Shown piece by piece: positions 50,722-63,242 of a stretch of 64,000 bases of DNA. Made by a program: the position numbers and the translations under genes. Each line of letters begins with the position of its first letter. Position 1 is the first letter of the stretch. Under the pieces are notes generated by a model that saw only the letters and a program-made list of their open reading frames with translations, did no database searches and had not been told where the DNA came from. Source of the DNA: Strongylocentrotus droebachiensis (taxonomy: Eukaryota > Echinodermata > Echinoidea > Camarodonta > Strongylocentrotidae); assembly GCA_035222895.1 (NCBI GenBank), contig JAVYIG010007939.1, positions 1-64,000 of the forward strand, read 5' to 3'.

Positions 50722-51440
50722 GCATGTCAGACAGAGGCATGGGTGAAGCTTTTCTTCACACACCTGATCGGAGATGAAGGTAGCCCATCCAATGTGTAAA
50801 AATTGCCAATTTGATAAGTGTAAGGATCGCATTGTACATAATACAACCGCTATACTACCACACACGCAATATATGCTTTGTGTATTGTATCCGTGAGTGC
50901 AACGATGGCTGGCTACCAATTAAAATAGGCATGGTGGTCGGATATAATGAGAGTAGATGATGGAGGGAGGGGGGGGGGGGGGGGGGGTAAAGCGCAGTAC
51001 TAAGGAGCAAATCAAAGAATTATACTAAGACCTCACCTCATGTATGTTAGAAATTAAAAAGTTATAATCTTCTTTTGAATTGCAATATATCCCCGCACCA
51101 TTATAAGTCATGCATGAATTTTATTTGTCATATGTTATATATTTGAAAGGTGTTGTAACGATTCAAGCTCTATTTGCCTATGTGTCATCACCTTGTGTGT
51201 TCTTTCTTCAAACTGTATATTAGTTGCAACATGTCTTTGATAAATCATTGTTATATTCTTTTTCATGTGAAGTCAATTCAAATGGATTGTAGTATTGAAA
51301 TGATTTGTTATATTATATTCATTTTTCATGTGATGTTAACTTCGATGAATTGTGAAATTGTGAACATGCATCAATAAATAAATAAATAAATATGCCTTTT
51401 CTCTGGGAAAAGGGGCATTGACTCTTTAAATACCAAATCA
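50722..51440 (+). repeat. left arm tip of the giant foldback
   Basis: Matches the reverse complement of 63,170-63,888, including AAGCTTTTCTTCACACACCT, GGTAGCCCATCCAATGTG, a poly-G run, CACCTTGTGTGTTCTTTCTT and an (AAAT)n tract (51,372-51,395) paired with (TTTA)n at 63,209-63,244. Confidence 0.92.
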
Positions 51441-51469
51441 CAGAAACTATTCACCATTATGTCACCGTC

Positions 51470-54400
51470 ATGTACATATTTTCTATGGATATAATTTTTC
51501 ACGATCTCAACTCTTTACCACATCAGCGCCATGTATACATTGTCGATGGATAAAGTGGAATATTTATTCTTCACCACCCTACCCTAACTTTTCACCACCC
51601 TAGCATCATGTACATAATCGTCTATAGATAAACTGTAATATTAATTCTTCACCACCCTACGCTATCTTTTCACCACCCTAGCGCCATGTACATTGTCTAT
51701 GGATAAACTGGAATATTAATTCTTCACCACCCTACGCTATCTTTTCATCACCCTAGCGCCATGTACATTGTCTATGGATAAACTGGAATATTAATTCTTC
51801 ACCACCCTACGCTATCTTTTCATCACCCTAGCGCCATGTACATTGTATATGGATAAACTGGAATATTAATTCTTCACCACCCTACGCTATCTTTTCACCA
51901 CCATGTACATTGTCTATGGATAAACTGGAATATTAATTCTTCACCACCCTACGCTATCTTTTCATCACCCTAGCGTCATGTACATTGTATATGGATAAAC
52001 TGGAATATTAATTCTTCACCACCCTACGCTATCTTTTCACCATCCTAGCATCATGTACATTGTCGGTGGATAAACTGGAATATTAATTCTTCACCACCCT
52101 ACGCTATCTTTTCACCATCCTAGCGCCTAGTACATTGTATATGGATAAAGTGGAATATTAATTCTTCACCACCCTACGCTATCTTTTCACCATCCTAGCA
52201 TCATGTACATTGTCGGTGGATAAACTGGAATATTAATTCTTCACCACCCTACGCTATCTTTTCACCATCCTAGCGCCTAGTACATTGTATATGGATAAAG
52301 TGGAATATTAATTCTTCACCACCCTACGCTATCTTTTCACCATCCTAGCGCCTAGTACATTGTATATGGATAAACTGGAATATTAATTCTTCACCACCCT
52401 ACGCTATCTTTTCACCATCCTAGCGCCATGTACATTGTATATGGATAAACTGGAATATTAATTCTTCACCACCCTACGCTAACTTTTCACCACCATGTAC
52501 ATTGTCTATGGATAAACTGGAATATTAATTCTTCACCACCCTACGCTATCTTTTCACCACCATGTACATTGTCTATGGATAAACTGGAATATTAATTCTT
52601 CACCACCCTACGCTATCTTTTCATCACCCTAGCGTCATGTACATTGTATATGGATAAACTGGAATATTAATTCTTCACCACCATACGCTATCTTTTCACC
52701 ATCCTAGCATCATGTACATTGTCTATGGATAAAGTGGAATATTAACTCTTCACCACCCTACGCTAACTTTTCACCACCCTATAGCGCCATGTACATTGTC
52801 TATGGATAAACTGGAATATTAATTCTTCACCACCCTACACTAACTTTTCACCATCCTAAAGCCATGTACATTGTCTATGAATAAAGTGGAATATTAACTC
52901 TTCACCACCCTACGCTAGCTTTTCACCACCCTATAGCGCCATGTACATTGTCTATGGAAAAACTAGAATATTAATTTTTCACCACCCTACGCTAACTTTT
53001 CACCACCCTAGCGTCATGTACATTGTCTATGGATAAACTGGAATATTAATTTTTCACCACCCTACGCTAACTTTTCACCACCCTAGCATCATGAACATTG
53101 TCTATGGATAAACTAGAATATTAATTTTTCACCACCCTAGCATCATGTACATTGTCTATGGATAAACTGGAATATTAATTTTTCACCGCCCTATACGCTA
53201 ACTTTTCACCACCCTAGCGCCATGTACATTGTTTATGGATAAACTGGAATATTAATTCTTCACCACCCTACGCTATCTTTTCATCACCCTAGCGCCATGT
53301 ACATTGTATATGGATAAACTGGAATATTAATTCTTCACCACCCTACGCTATCTTTTCACCACCATGTACATTGTCTATGGATAAACTGGAATATTAATTC
53401 TTCACCACCCTACGCTATCTTTTCATCACCCTAGCGTCATGTACATTGTATATGGATAAACTGGAATATTAATTCTTCACCACCCTACGCTATCTTTTCA
53501 CCATCCTAGCATCATGTACATTGTCGGTGGATAAACTGGAATATTAATTCTTCACCACCCTACGCTATCTTTTCACCATCCTAGCGCCTAGTACATTGTA
53601 TATGGATAAAGTGGAATATTAATTCTTCACCACCCTACGCTATCTTTTCACCATCCTAGCATCATGTACATTGTCGGTGGATAAACTGGAATATTAATTC
53701 TTCACCACCCTACGCTATCTTTTCACCATCCTAGCGCCTAGTACATTGTATATGGATAAAGTGGAATATTAATTCTTCACCACCCTACGCTATCTTTTCA
53801 CCATCCTAGCGCCTAGTACATTGTATATGGATAAACTGGAATATTAATTCTTCACCACCCTACGCTATCTTTTCACCATCCTAGCGCCATGTACATTGTA
53901 TATGGATAAACTGGAATATTAATTCTTCACCACCCTACGCTAACTTTTCACCACCATGTACATTGTCTATGGATAAACTGGAATATTAATTCTTCACCAC
54001 CCTACGCTATCTTTTCACCACCATGTACATTGTCTATGGATAAACTGGAATATTAATTCTTCACCACCCTACGCTATCTTTTCATCACCCTAGCGTCATG
54101 TACATTGTATATGGATAAACTGGAATATTAATTCTTCACCACCATACGCTATCTTTTCACCATCCTAGCATCATGTACATTGTCTATGGATAAAGTGGAA
54201 TATTAACTCTTCACCACCCTACGCTAACTTTTCACCACCCTATAGCGCCATGTACATTGTCTATGGATAAACTGGAATATTAATTCTTCACCACCCTACA
54301 CTAACTTTTCACCATCCTAAAGCCATGTACATTGTCTATGAATAAAGTGGAATATTAACTCTTCACCACCCTACGCTAGCTTTTCACCACCCTATAGCGC

Positions 54401-55190
54401 CATGTACATTGTCTATGGAAAAACTAGAATATTAATTTTTCACCACCCTACGCTAACTTTTCACCACCCTAGCGTCATGTACATTGTCTATGGATAAACT
54501 GGAATATTAATTTTTCACCACCCTACGCTAACTTTTCACCACCCTAGCATCATGAACATTGTCTATGGATAAACTAGAATATTAATTTTTCACCACCCTA
54601 GCATCATGTACATTGTCTATGGATAAACTGGAATATTAATTTTTCACCGCCCTATACGCTAACTTTTCACCACCCTAGCGCCATGTACATTGTTTATGGT
54701 TAATTGGAATATTAACTCTTCACCACCCTACGCTAACTTTTCACCACCCTATAGCGCCATGTACATTGTCTATAAACTGGAATATTAACTCTTCACCACC
54801 CTACGCTAACTTTTCACCACCCTAACATGTACATTGTCTATGGATAAACTGGAATATTAACTCTTCACCACCCTACGCTAACTTTTCACCACCCTAGCGT
54901 CATGAACATTGTCTATGGATAAACTGGAATATTAATTTTTCACCACCCTACGCTAACTTTTCACCACCCTAGCATCATGTACATTGTCTATGGATAAACT
55001 GGAATATTAACCACCCTACGCTAACTTTTCACCACCCTAGCGTCATGAACATTGTCTATGGATAAACTGGAATATTAATTTTTCACCACCCTACGCTAAC
55101 CTTTCACCACCCTAGCATCATGTACATTGTCTATGGATAAAGTGGAATATTTATTCTTCACCACCCTACGTTAACCTTTCGCCACCCAAT
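51470..55190 (+). repeat. 75-bp satellite array, left arm, ~49 units
   Basis: Unit: CACCACCCTACGCTA.CTTT, TCACCACCCTAGCGCC, ATGTACATTGTCTATGG, ATAAACTGGAATATTAATTC TT. Single-base variants and units shortened by about 15 bp recur in a fixed order that repeats every 1,461 bp. Confidence 0.97.
51779..54700. repeat. 1,461-bp higher-order tandem duplication inside the satellite
   Basis: The order of variant units in 51,779-53,239 is repeated in 53,240-54,700. Three landmark variants (the short CACCACCATG unit, the CTATAGCG unit and TTTCACCGCC) are each displaced by exactly 1,461 bp. Confidence 0.9.
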
Positions 55191-56487
55191 TACAATACAG
55201 TTTATTGAAGTTAAAACGGGTAATATGTCCTATGTGCAGGCCAAAAATAATGACGAGGTTAAATTCCAACGTCATTTGAAAGATAATAATAATTTAGAAC
55301 TTCCCTCAAAACAAAAAGGTTTGAAAATGTCTTTTTGTGAGAAAATAATGATCATTAGTTGTCGAATTGAATTTAGCGAGCACGCTCGTTTAATTAGTCT
55401 GATTTTTAGACCATTGTACCGAATGGTTGGTCATACATAATAGACAAATGTACATTTAGCTTACAGCTCTTTTTATTACCAAAGCAAGTCAATCATTCAC
55501 TCAATAGCGTCTGACAGTGAAGTCTTAAACGTAAATAGGTTTCCTTGCATAATTTGAATACTATAGGACACTGCTGACAGATAGGACATACGTGACATAT
55601 TCACAATTCCTGCAAAGTTCTTCAGACTGTCATATTGGCTGAAAAAGAGATCATGGGATTCAAACAAAACCTTTAAGAGATTTATTATTTCCGATCGTTG
55701 GGTTTATGTATAAGCAATTGTTTCACGAGGATGAACTGAAATAAACAGTTGCGATCCCCTTCTGTCGCCTATATAAAAAAATTAAAAAACCTATAGTGCT
55801 TGAAAATGTAGACGGGTGAGATACTTTAACAATGAAACAGTCCTCTTTATTTAACAGACTATCAAACAAATTATAAAACTTGCACTCTCCAAAATATTAT
55901 CGTCAAGAATTTAAAATTCTATTGTACTAGCCTGTATATCTTTTTTTCTAATACAACTGTAGAGAAAACATTATATTGCAACATTCTGTAATATGTGGAA
56001 TATATTTTACAAATGAACCTCAATATACCTGGCAAATGCGCAATTACACCTTGTTCCCGAAATATTTTGCAGTACCGCTGCTACCGCAAGACCCCATGCA
56101 GGTACATGCAACTGGGAAGGTGTTGATTCGTCGAAGTTTGCAACTTGAATGGATCTTATTTCAGTCGTTATGAATTCAAGAGAATCGGAAATGAACGGTG
56201 AAATTGTTGTGCTGTTTATGTAGGACCTCCACATAATACTTAATTCCAAAGGGATGACAACATAATGAAGCACGAAGGCAAAGCTGGTCTCGTAAATGTT
56301 TTTAATAATAATATGTGGTTTTCATTGTGACTTGGTTGCCATGTCTAATGTTTTAAATATGTGCACAGCTGCATTTGAGATGTAAACTGACTGTACAACA
56401 TTGAATTTATCTTGCATATAATTATACTAGAGAGAATTTAAATAACAACGAATTTGTTAACAAGTTTGTGTTGTCTTGGTCTACAGA
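55191..56487. other. loop of the giant foldback, left part
   Basis: Ordinary AT-rich DNA with two short open frames (55,225-55,440 + and 56,007-56,273 -) lacking recognisable domains. It could be host DNA caught between arms or remnant transposon sequence. Confidence 0.4.
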
Positions 56488-56599
56488 CAGGCGCGGATCC
56501 AGGATTTCTTAGGGGGGAGGCCCAAATTTGAAATTATGCGAGCCAAATATTGATACGTAATGGTGCCCAGCAGTGACGTAATTAGGGATGGGTGTGTGC

Positions 56600-57960
56600 A
56601 GGGAGGGGCGAGTTTTCCCCCTCCCTCCTCCGCGAAGCGCGGAAGCTTTGACATTTCAATAAATTATTAGAGAAAGAAGACGATTCGTTGTACCATTCCC
56701 AAAAATAATCCTCGTCTGAATTATGTTCCCCCCGGCCATCCCGCGAGAAGCGCGAAAGCTTTTACGTTTCATTAAAACATTAGAGAAAGAAGACGATTCG
56801 TTGTACCGTTCTAGACTCTTAATCCTTGTCTAAATTCAGTTTTCCCATCCCCACCCCCCCCCCCCTACCGCGCTTCGACGTTTCATTAAATTATTAGAGA
56901 AAGAAGGCGATTCGTTGTGTCGTTATCGACTCTTAATCTTCGTCTAAATTCAGTTTCCCCCAAGCTTTTAAGTTTCATTTAATCAATAGAGAAAGAAGAC
57001 GATTCGTTGTACCGTTATGACTTTTAATCCTCGTCTAATTTCAGTTTCCCCCCCCCCTTTCGCGCGAGCGCGGAAGCTTAGACGTTTCATTAAATTATTA
57101 GAGAAAGAAGAATATTTGTTGTACCGCTCTCGAAAAAAATTAGTTTCCCCCTCCCGCGCGAAGCGCGGAAGCTTTTACGTTTCATTAAATCATTAGAGAA
57201 AGAAGACGATTCGTTGTAGCGTTCTCGACTCTTAATCCTTGTCTAAATTCAGTTTTCACCCGCTTCGACGTTTCATACAATTTTTAGAGAAAGAAGACGA
57301 TTCGTTGTTCCGCTCTCGAAAATAATTTAGTTTCCCCCACCCGTGCGAAGCGCGGAAGCTTTTACGTTCCATTATTTTTAATCCTCGTCTAAATTCATTT
57401 TCCCCCCACCCGGGCAAAACGCGGAAGCTTTTACGTTTCATTAAATCATTAGAGAAAGAAGACGATTCGTTGTACCGTTATGACTTTTTATCCTCGTCTA
57501 ATTTCAGTTTCCCCCCTCCCGCGCAAAGCGCGGAAGCTTTTACGTTTCATTAAATCATTAGAGAAAGAAGACGATTCGTTGTACCATTCTCGACTCTTAA
57601 TCTTTGTCTAAATTCAGTTTTTCCCCCTCCCCCGCGAAACGCGGAAGCTTTTACGTTTCATTAAAGCATTAGAGAAAGAAGACGATTCGTCGTACCGTTC
57701 TCGACTCTTAATCCTTGTCTAAATTAATTCCCCCCCCCCCCCCTTCCGCGCGAAGCGCGGAAGCTTCGACGTTTCATTAAATTATTACAGAAAGAAGACG
57801 ATTCGTTGTACCGTTCTCGAAAATTATCCTCGTCTGAATTCAGTTCCCCCTCCCCTCCCCCACGCGAAGCGCGGAAGCTTTGACGTTTCATTAATTCATT
57901 AGAGAAAGAAGACGATTCGTTGTACCGTTCTCGACTCTTAATCCTTGTCTGAATTTCAAA
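56600..57960 (-). repeat. ~120-bp tandem array, ~13 units, reverse orientation
   Basis: Same unit as at 44.9-46.4 kb, reversed: CGCGAAGCGCGGAAGCTTT, GACGTTTCATTAAATTATTA, GAGAAAGAAGACGATTCGTT, GTACCGTTCTCGACTC. More diverged and with several shortened units. Confidence 0.93.
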
Positions 57961-58069
57961 AATGTTCTTTGTCTATTCCCTTTTCTTCCTACGTCCTCTT
58001 CCTTTTCACTCCTCTTTTTTTTTGGCCGGCGTTTATGGGGGGACTACCCCACCGCCCCTCTGGCTACGC

Positions 58070-58858
58070 GCCTGCGGTCAGATGAACATAATTATGTTGA
58101 TACCTTGTCCGCCCCGGAAGCTCGGGGGTTTAAGGTTTTAATTTACGGTCAGATTAGCATTCAGGGGTCCGCCTTAGGGCCTAGGCGGGGTCCAGGGGGC
58201 AGAGCCCCGGAAGTCCAGGAGTTTTAGGCATTTAATTACGGTCAGATGAGCATTATTTTGATACCTAATTGTTACAGTGGCAGGTCACTAATTGGCGTGG
58301 GGTCCAGGGGGCAGAGCCCCCCGAAATCAGGGGTTTTAGGCATTAAATGACCGCCAGATGAGCTTCTAAGGGCCCGCCTGAGGGCCCTAGGTGGAATCTA
58401 GGGGGCAGAGCCCTTGGGGTTTTAGGCATTTAATCATGGTCAGATGAGCATATTTTGATACCCCATTATAATGTGACACTGGCTCACATGACCGTGATTA
58501 AATACCTAAAACCCCGAGGGCTCTGCCCCCTGGATTCCACCTAGGGCCCTAAGGCGGGCCCTTAGATGCTCATCTGACCGAAATTAAACGCCTAAAATCC
58601 CTGTGCTTCCGGGGGCTCTGCCCCCTGCACCCCACGCCAATTAGTGACCTAGCAGTGTCACAATTAGGTTTCAAAATAATGCTCATCTGACCGTAACTAA
58701 ATGCCTAAAACCCCTGAACTTCCGGGGCTCTGCCCCCTGGACCCCGCCTAGGGCCCTAAGGCGGACCTCTGAATGCTAATCTGACCATAATTATTGCCTT
58801 AAACCCCTGAGCTTCCGGGGTAGACAAGGTATCAACATATGTTCATCTGTCCGCAGGC
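58070..58858. repeat. ~790-bp palindrome, centre near 58,464
   Basis: GCGGTCAGATGAACAT near the left edge pairs with ATGTTCATCTGTCCGC at the right. The arms hold repeated modules: GTCCAGGGGGCAGAGCCCC, TTTTAGGCATTTAATTACGG, TCAGATGAGCAT. Matching stays high almost to the centre (AGTGGCAGGTCACTAATTGG). Confidence 0.9.
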
Positions 58859-58974
58859 ACGTACCCAGGGGGGGGGGGGAGGGCCGTGGGTTGGTCCCCC
58901 AAAAAGAGAGGAGAGAAAAGGAGGAGGGCGTAGAAAGAAAAAAAGGAGTAGACAAAGAACATTTTTGAAATTCA

Positions 58975-59375
58975 GACAAGGATAAAGAGTCGAGAACGGT
59001 ACAACGAATCGTCTTCTTTCTCTAATACTTTAATGAAACGTCAAAGCTTCCGCGCTTCGCGCAAGAGGGGGGGGGGGCTAAATCAAGCGTCGAGAACGGT
59101 ACAGCGAATCGTCTTCTTTCTCTAATGATTTAATAAAACGTCAAAGCTTCCGCGCTTCGCGCGGGGGGGGGGGGGAATGAATTCAGACGAGGATAAAGAG
59201 TCGATAACGGTACAACGAATCGTCCTCTTTCTTTAATGAATTAATGAAACGTCAAAGATTCCGCGCTTCGCGCGATGGAGGGGGGGGGGAAACTAAATTC
59301 AGACGAGGATTATGAGTCGAGAACGTTACAACGAATCGTCTTTTTTCTGTAATAATGTAATGAAACGTCAAGGAG
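58975..59375 (+). repeat. ~120-bp tandem array, 4 units, forward
   Basis: The partner arm of 56.6-57.96 kb: GTCGAGAACGGTACAACGAA, TCTTCTTTCTCTAATAC, AACGTCAAAGCTTCCGCGC. Confidence 0.93.
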
Positions 59376-59509
59376 GGAGGGGGAAACTCGCCCCTCCCTG
59401 CACCCCCCCCCGATTACGTCACTGCTGGTCACCATTACGTACCAATATTTGGCTCGCATAATTTCAAATTTTGGCCCCCCCCCTTAGAAATCCTGGATCC
59501 GCGCCTAAA

Positions 59510-60312
59510 CTTCGGTTAATCACATCAACTCCATTCGTGTCTATGTCTATAGGTATGTTGAGTAAGCTACGTTATTTTTTACCGCTCAAAACCCTTTTCA
59601 CTTTATACAATGCCATTGTCCTGCCTTATTTCGATTATTGTAGTCTCCAGTTAAACAGGCTATATACTTTACAAAAGAAAGCAATTCGTATATGCTCAAA
59701 CTGCCATTATCTTGCCCATACCCCGCCGTTTTTTAAGAAACTGAATATATTAACTTTCTCTGATAATATAACAATTAAAACCGGAGTCTTTATGTATCGT
59801 TAATCGAATTTTTTGTGCACGCGTGTTTGATAATTACTTTGTTACAGTTGACAAGAAACATAATGTTAACACAAGACAAAAAAATAAAATTTTCTTGCCA
59901 TAATTATGCACGTTTAAAATTACGAAAGGTAAATTCTATTCAACAAAAAGGAGGGGAATTATGGAATAAATATTGACAACTCAATCAAAAATGTGACCAC
60001 TCTTAGTTCTTCCAAGTCGAAATTCAAGTTGCGTCTTCTTGCCACATATACAGTATATGACTTCCCTGATGCACACAATTACAAATTATGTCGTTCTGTA
60101 CTATTATTGTGTTTTAGTTTGTAATGTCCTGTATACGTCTTGCATTTTGTTTTATTGTGAATTTTAATGTTTTGTATTTTCCACATTTGTCATTTATGTT
60201 ATGGGTCCACCCACTTCTCTCAAGCCATCGGCTTTATCGGGTGCAAATGATCCAGTAAAATTCTTAATGTATATATTGTATGTGATTTTTTATGAAATAA
60301 TAAATTGAATTG
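59510..60312 (+). pseudogene. decayed LINE 3' fragment (RT C-terminus)
   Basis: Frame 59,471-59,803 contains SMSIGMLSKLRYFLPLKTLF and LYNAIVLPYFDYCS, then RLYTLQKKAIRIC, typical of the region after the RT catalytic core. Beyond the stop the coding trace continues with frameshifts. It ends with AATAAATTGAATTGATT, the tail style of the 47-kb LINE. It directly borders the 56,488-59,507 element. Confidence 0.75.
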
Positions 60313-61290
60313 ATTTATTTAATTTAAAAGGTATTATAGGAGCCGAAAACGGGAGTAGTATCGTATGAGATTCTAGAGACGTACAAGGATAGTGAATTTG
60401 AGAAGAAAAGAAAATAGAATAAAGAGTAAATAAAATAATATAATAATGATAAGTAGGAGAAGGTGAAGTAGGGAGGAAAGAAGAAGAAGAAGAAGACGAA
60501 AAAGAAGTGGAAGAAGAAAAGGCAGAAGAAGAAGAAGAGAAAGCAAATTGAAGAAATCAATGTCATTGTAAAACAACATGTACAGAAATATTTTGGGCCA
60601 CATTGTTTCAAAATCGTTTCAAATTACAGTAAGTTCATTGGCTGCATGTATCTCTTTCAAAAAGTGTTTGAACTAACTATAACAATCCCATTTTCATTCA
60701 AATTGTATTTAAATGTCTTGATTTGTAACTGTCCCTTATTACCTACGCATATAGGTAATGAGAGACCTTTGGTGATGACGTCATTAATCATTTTTATCTT
60801 ATTAATCAGTTACATCATGACCACAATTTTGTTTCCCAATAAAGAGAAGAAGTTACTGAAGAGAAAACAAAACTTTCTGTATGTGTAACATTTTTCATGT
60901 TTATGTAAATTATGGAAATGTGCTTAAGGGTCTCCAATTCCCCACACCTACCCTACTAGAGATTAAAAAGGGCACTTATGAGAATGGAAAATAGACACTT
61001 ATTGCAAAGGAAAATGGGAACTTGTAGAAGGAAAAGGGTCACGTGTCAAAATAAAAGGGGCACTTATCAGAGTTTAAAAGTGGAAGGGGCACTTTTACTA
61101 GTTAATAGGGGTACTTGTCAAAGTAAAAGAAGCACTATTCCTATGTAAAAAGGGGCACTTTTCGGGTGCTTGAAAAAGTGGGGGGGGGGGGTACTGTACC
61201 CCTACTACCCCAAGGAGGGCCGCCTCTGCTGGGAAGTATTCCTACCATATGGTCCCCGTGAGGGCATAGGCATAACTGACACAAACTAAC
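60313..61290. other. loop of the giant foldback, right part
   Basis: Contains a (GAA)-rich tract (60,475-60,545), then a block with repeated GGGGCACTT-like words and a poly-G run (60,960-61,200). One 80-codon frame (60,646-60,888) has no recognised similarity. Confidence 0.45.
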
Positions 61291-61686
61291 ACGGTTAAGA
61301 GTTAATATTCCAGTTTATAGACAATGTACATGGCGCTATAGGGTGCTGAAAAGTTAGCGTAGGGTGGTGAAGAATTAATATTCCAGTTTATCCATAGACA
61401 ATGTACATGGTGCTATAGGGTGGTGAAAAGTTAACGTAGGGTGGTGAAGAATTAATATTCTAGTTTTTCCATAGACAATGTACATGGCGCTATAGCGTGG
61501 TAAAAAGCTAGCGTAGGGTGGTGAAGAGTTAATATTCCACTTTATCCATAGACAATGTACATGGCTTTAGGGTGGTGAAAAGTTAGTGTAGGGTGGTGAA
61601 GAATTAATATTCCAGTTTATCGACCGACAATGTACATGACGCTAGGGTGGTGAAAAGATAGCGTAGGGTGGTGAAGAGTTAATATT

Positions 61687-62122
61687 CAGGCGCGGATCTA
61701 CGGGGGGGGGTTTAGGGGGTTCAAACCCCCCCCCCTTGGGCGGCCCAAAAAAAAAAAAAAAAAAAAAAAGGAAAAAAAAAAGAAAAAAAGAAAGAAAAAA
61801 GAACGCACGCTGTAGAGAGAAACCCTTTCAAGTGCAAATATTGTGAGAAGATATTCAACTCATCTGGTAACTTAACCAAACACATGATAACTCTGGATAT
61901 AACTGTGTATTAAACTGTTACTTGATTTAAAAAGACGTTATCATGCACTGTTTTTTATGGTCTCCATTGTGTTAATAGATGCCAGGAAAACATCATTTAC
62001 GGGGTTCAAATAAACACCCCCAAAAAAATCGGCTCGCCGCTTCGCGGCTCGTTGACGATGCTCCGCATCGTCATTATTTTGGTCAAACCCCCCCCCTTAG
62101 CAAAAAGCTAGATCCGCCCCTG
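61687..62122. mobile_element. 436-bp TIR element in the satellite, with zinc-finger fragment
   Basis: Ends CAGGCGCGGATCT and AGATCCGCCCCTG (12 of 13 paired), flanked by ATATT on both sides of the split satellite unit. Contains poly-C, an A-rich tract and a C2H2 zinc-finger remnant. The ends resemble those of the 56,488 element. Confidence 0.85.
61816..61890 (+). pseudogene. C2H2 zinc-finger fragment, frameshifted
   Basis: Reads EKPF, then after one extra base KCKYCEKIFNSSGNLTKHM. C-X2-C and the first His are present with the usual 12-residue spacing and the linker EKPF, but the second His is absent. The extra base in the linker and the loss of that His mark it as broken. Captured coding DNA inside a nonautonomous element. 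Confidence 0.75.
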
Positions 62123-62301
62123 ATATTCCAGTTTATCCATAAACAATGTACATGGCGCTAGGGTGGTGAAAAGTTAGCGTAGGGTGGTGAAAAAATAATA
62201 TTCTAGTTTATCCATTGACAATGTTCATGATGCTAGGTCGGTGAAAAGTTAGCGTATAGGGTGGTGAAAAACTAATATTCCAGTTTATCCATAGACAATG
62301 T

Positions 62302-62491
62302 CAGGGCTTAAATTAATCCAAGGCCACCAAGGCCATGGCCTTGGATGCCCCTTTAATTGGCCTCAATGCCCCTCTCATTGGCCTTGGAGATTTTTTGTGC
62401 CCTTTCCAATTCTTCCCATTTGTGCTGTAATATAGAAATATGCCCTACAGAAAAGTGGCCTTGCCCTAAAAATATTGAAATTTAAGGCCTG
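62302..62491. mobile_element. 190-bp hAT-like element in the satellite
   Basis: Ends CAGGGCTTAAATT and AATTTAAGGCCTG (12 of 13 paired), flanked by CAATGT at 62,296-62,301 and 62,492-62,497. A further 25 foreign bases and a third CAATGT follow before the satellite resumes at 62,523. Confidence 0.8.
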
Positions 62492-63169
62492 CAATGTACC
62501 ACTGATCTCTACGGAATAAGTGCAATGTACATGACGCTAGGGTGGTGAAAAGTTAGCGTATAGGGTGGTGAAAAATTAATATTCCAGTTTATCCATATAC
62601 AATGTACATGGCGCTATAGGGTGGTGAAAAGTTAGCGTAGGATGGTGAAGAGTTAATATTCCAGTTTATCCATATACAATGTACTAGGCGCTAGGATGGT
62701 GAAAAGTTAGCGTAGGGTGGTGAAGAATTAACATTCCAGTTTATCCACCGACAATGTACATGACGCTAGGGTGGTGAAAAGATAGCGTAGGGTGGTGAAG
62801 AATTAATATTCCAGTTTATCCACCGACAATATTCATGACGCTAGGGTGGTGAAAAGATAGCGTAGGGTGGTGAATAATTAATATTACAGTTTATCCATAG
62901 ACAATGTACATGGCGCTAGGGTGGTGAAAAGATAGCGTAGGGTGGTGAAGAATTAATATTACAGTTTATCCATAGACGATTATGTACATGATGCTAGGGT
63001 GGTGAAAAGTTAGCGTAGGGTGGTGAAGAATAAATATTCCACTTTATCCATCGACAATGTATACATAAATGGCGCTGATGTGGTAAAGAGTTGAGATCGT
63101 GAAAAATTATATCCATAGAAAATATGTACATGACGGTGACATAATGGTGAATAGTTTCTGTGATTTGGT

Positions 63170-63211
63170 ATTTAAAGAGTCAATGCCCCTTTTCCCAGAG
63201 AAAAGGCATAT

Positions 63212-63242
<31 letters not shown>

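Larger units (their letters stand above)
56488..59507. mobile_element. second foldback/hAT-like element nested in the loop
   Basis: Ends CAGGCGCGGATCCAGGATTT and the inverse AAATCCTGGATCCGCGCCT. The next ~130 bp are also inverted (GCCCAGCAGTGACGTAATTA against GATTACGTCACTGCTGG). The arms are arrays of the ~120-bp repeat in opposite orientations (about 13 units left, 4 right) around a ~790-bp palindrome. No clear target duplication and no transposase. Confidence 0.85.
61300..63130 (-). repeat. 75-bp satellite array, right arm, ~18-20 units, reversed
   Basis: Reverse complement of the left-arm unit (GGTGGTGAAAAGTTAGCGTA, GGGTGGTGAAGAATTAATATT). Interrupted by two small TIR elements at 61,687 and 62,302. 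Confidence 0.96.

Noticed and set aside
51470..55190. Regular direct repeats that might suggest a CRISPR array
   Set aside because: Units are contiguous 75-bp satellite without unique spacers, in a eukaryotic genome, and recur reversed at 61.3-63.1 kb.
56488..59507. Target-site duplication for the second foldback
   Set aside because: The 8 bases beyond each end (TCTACAGA and AACTTCGG) do not match, so no duplication is claimed.
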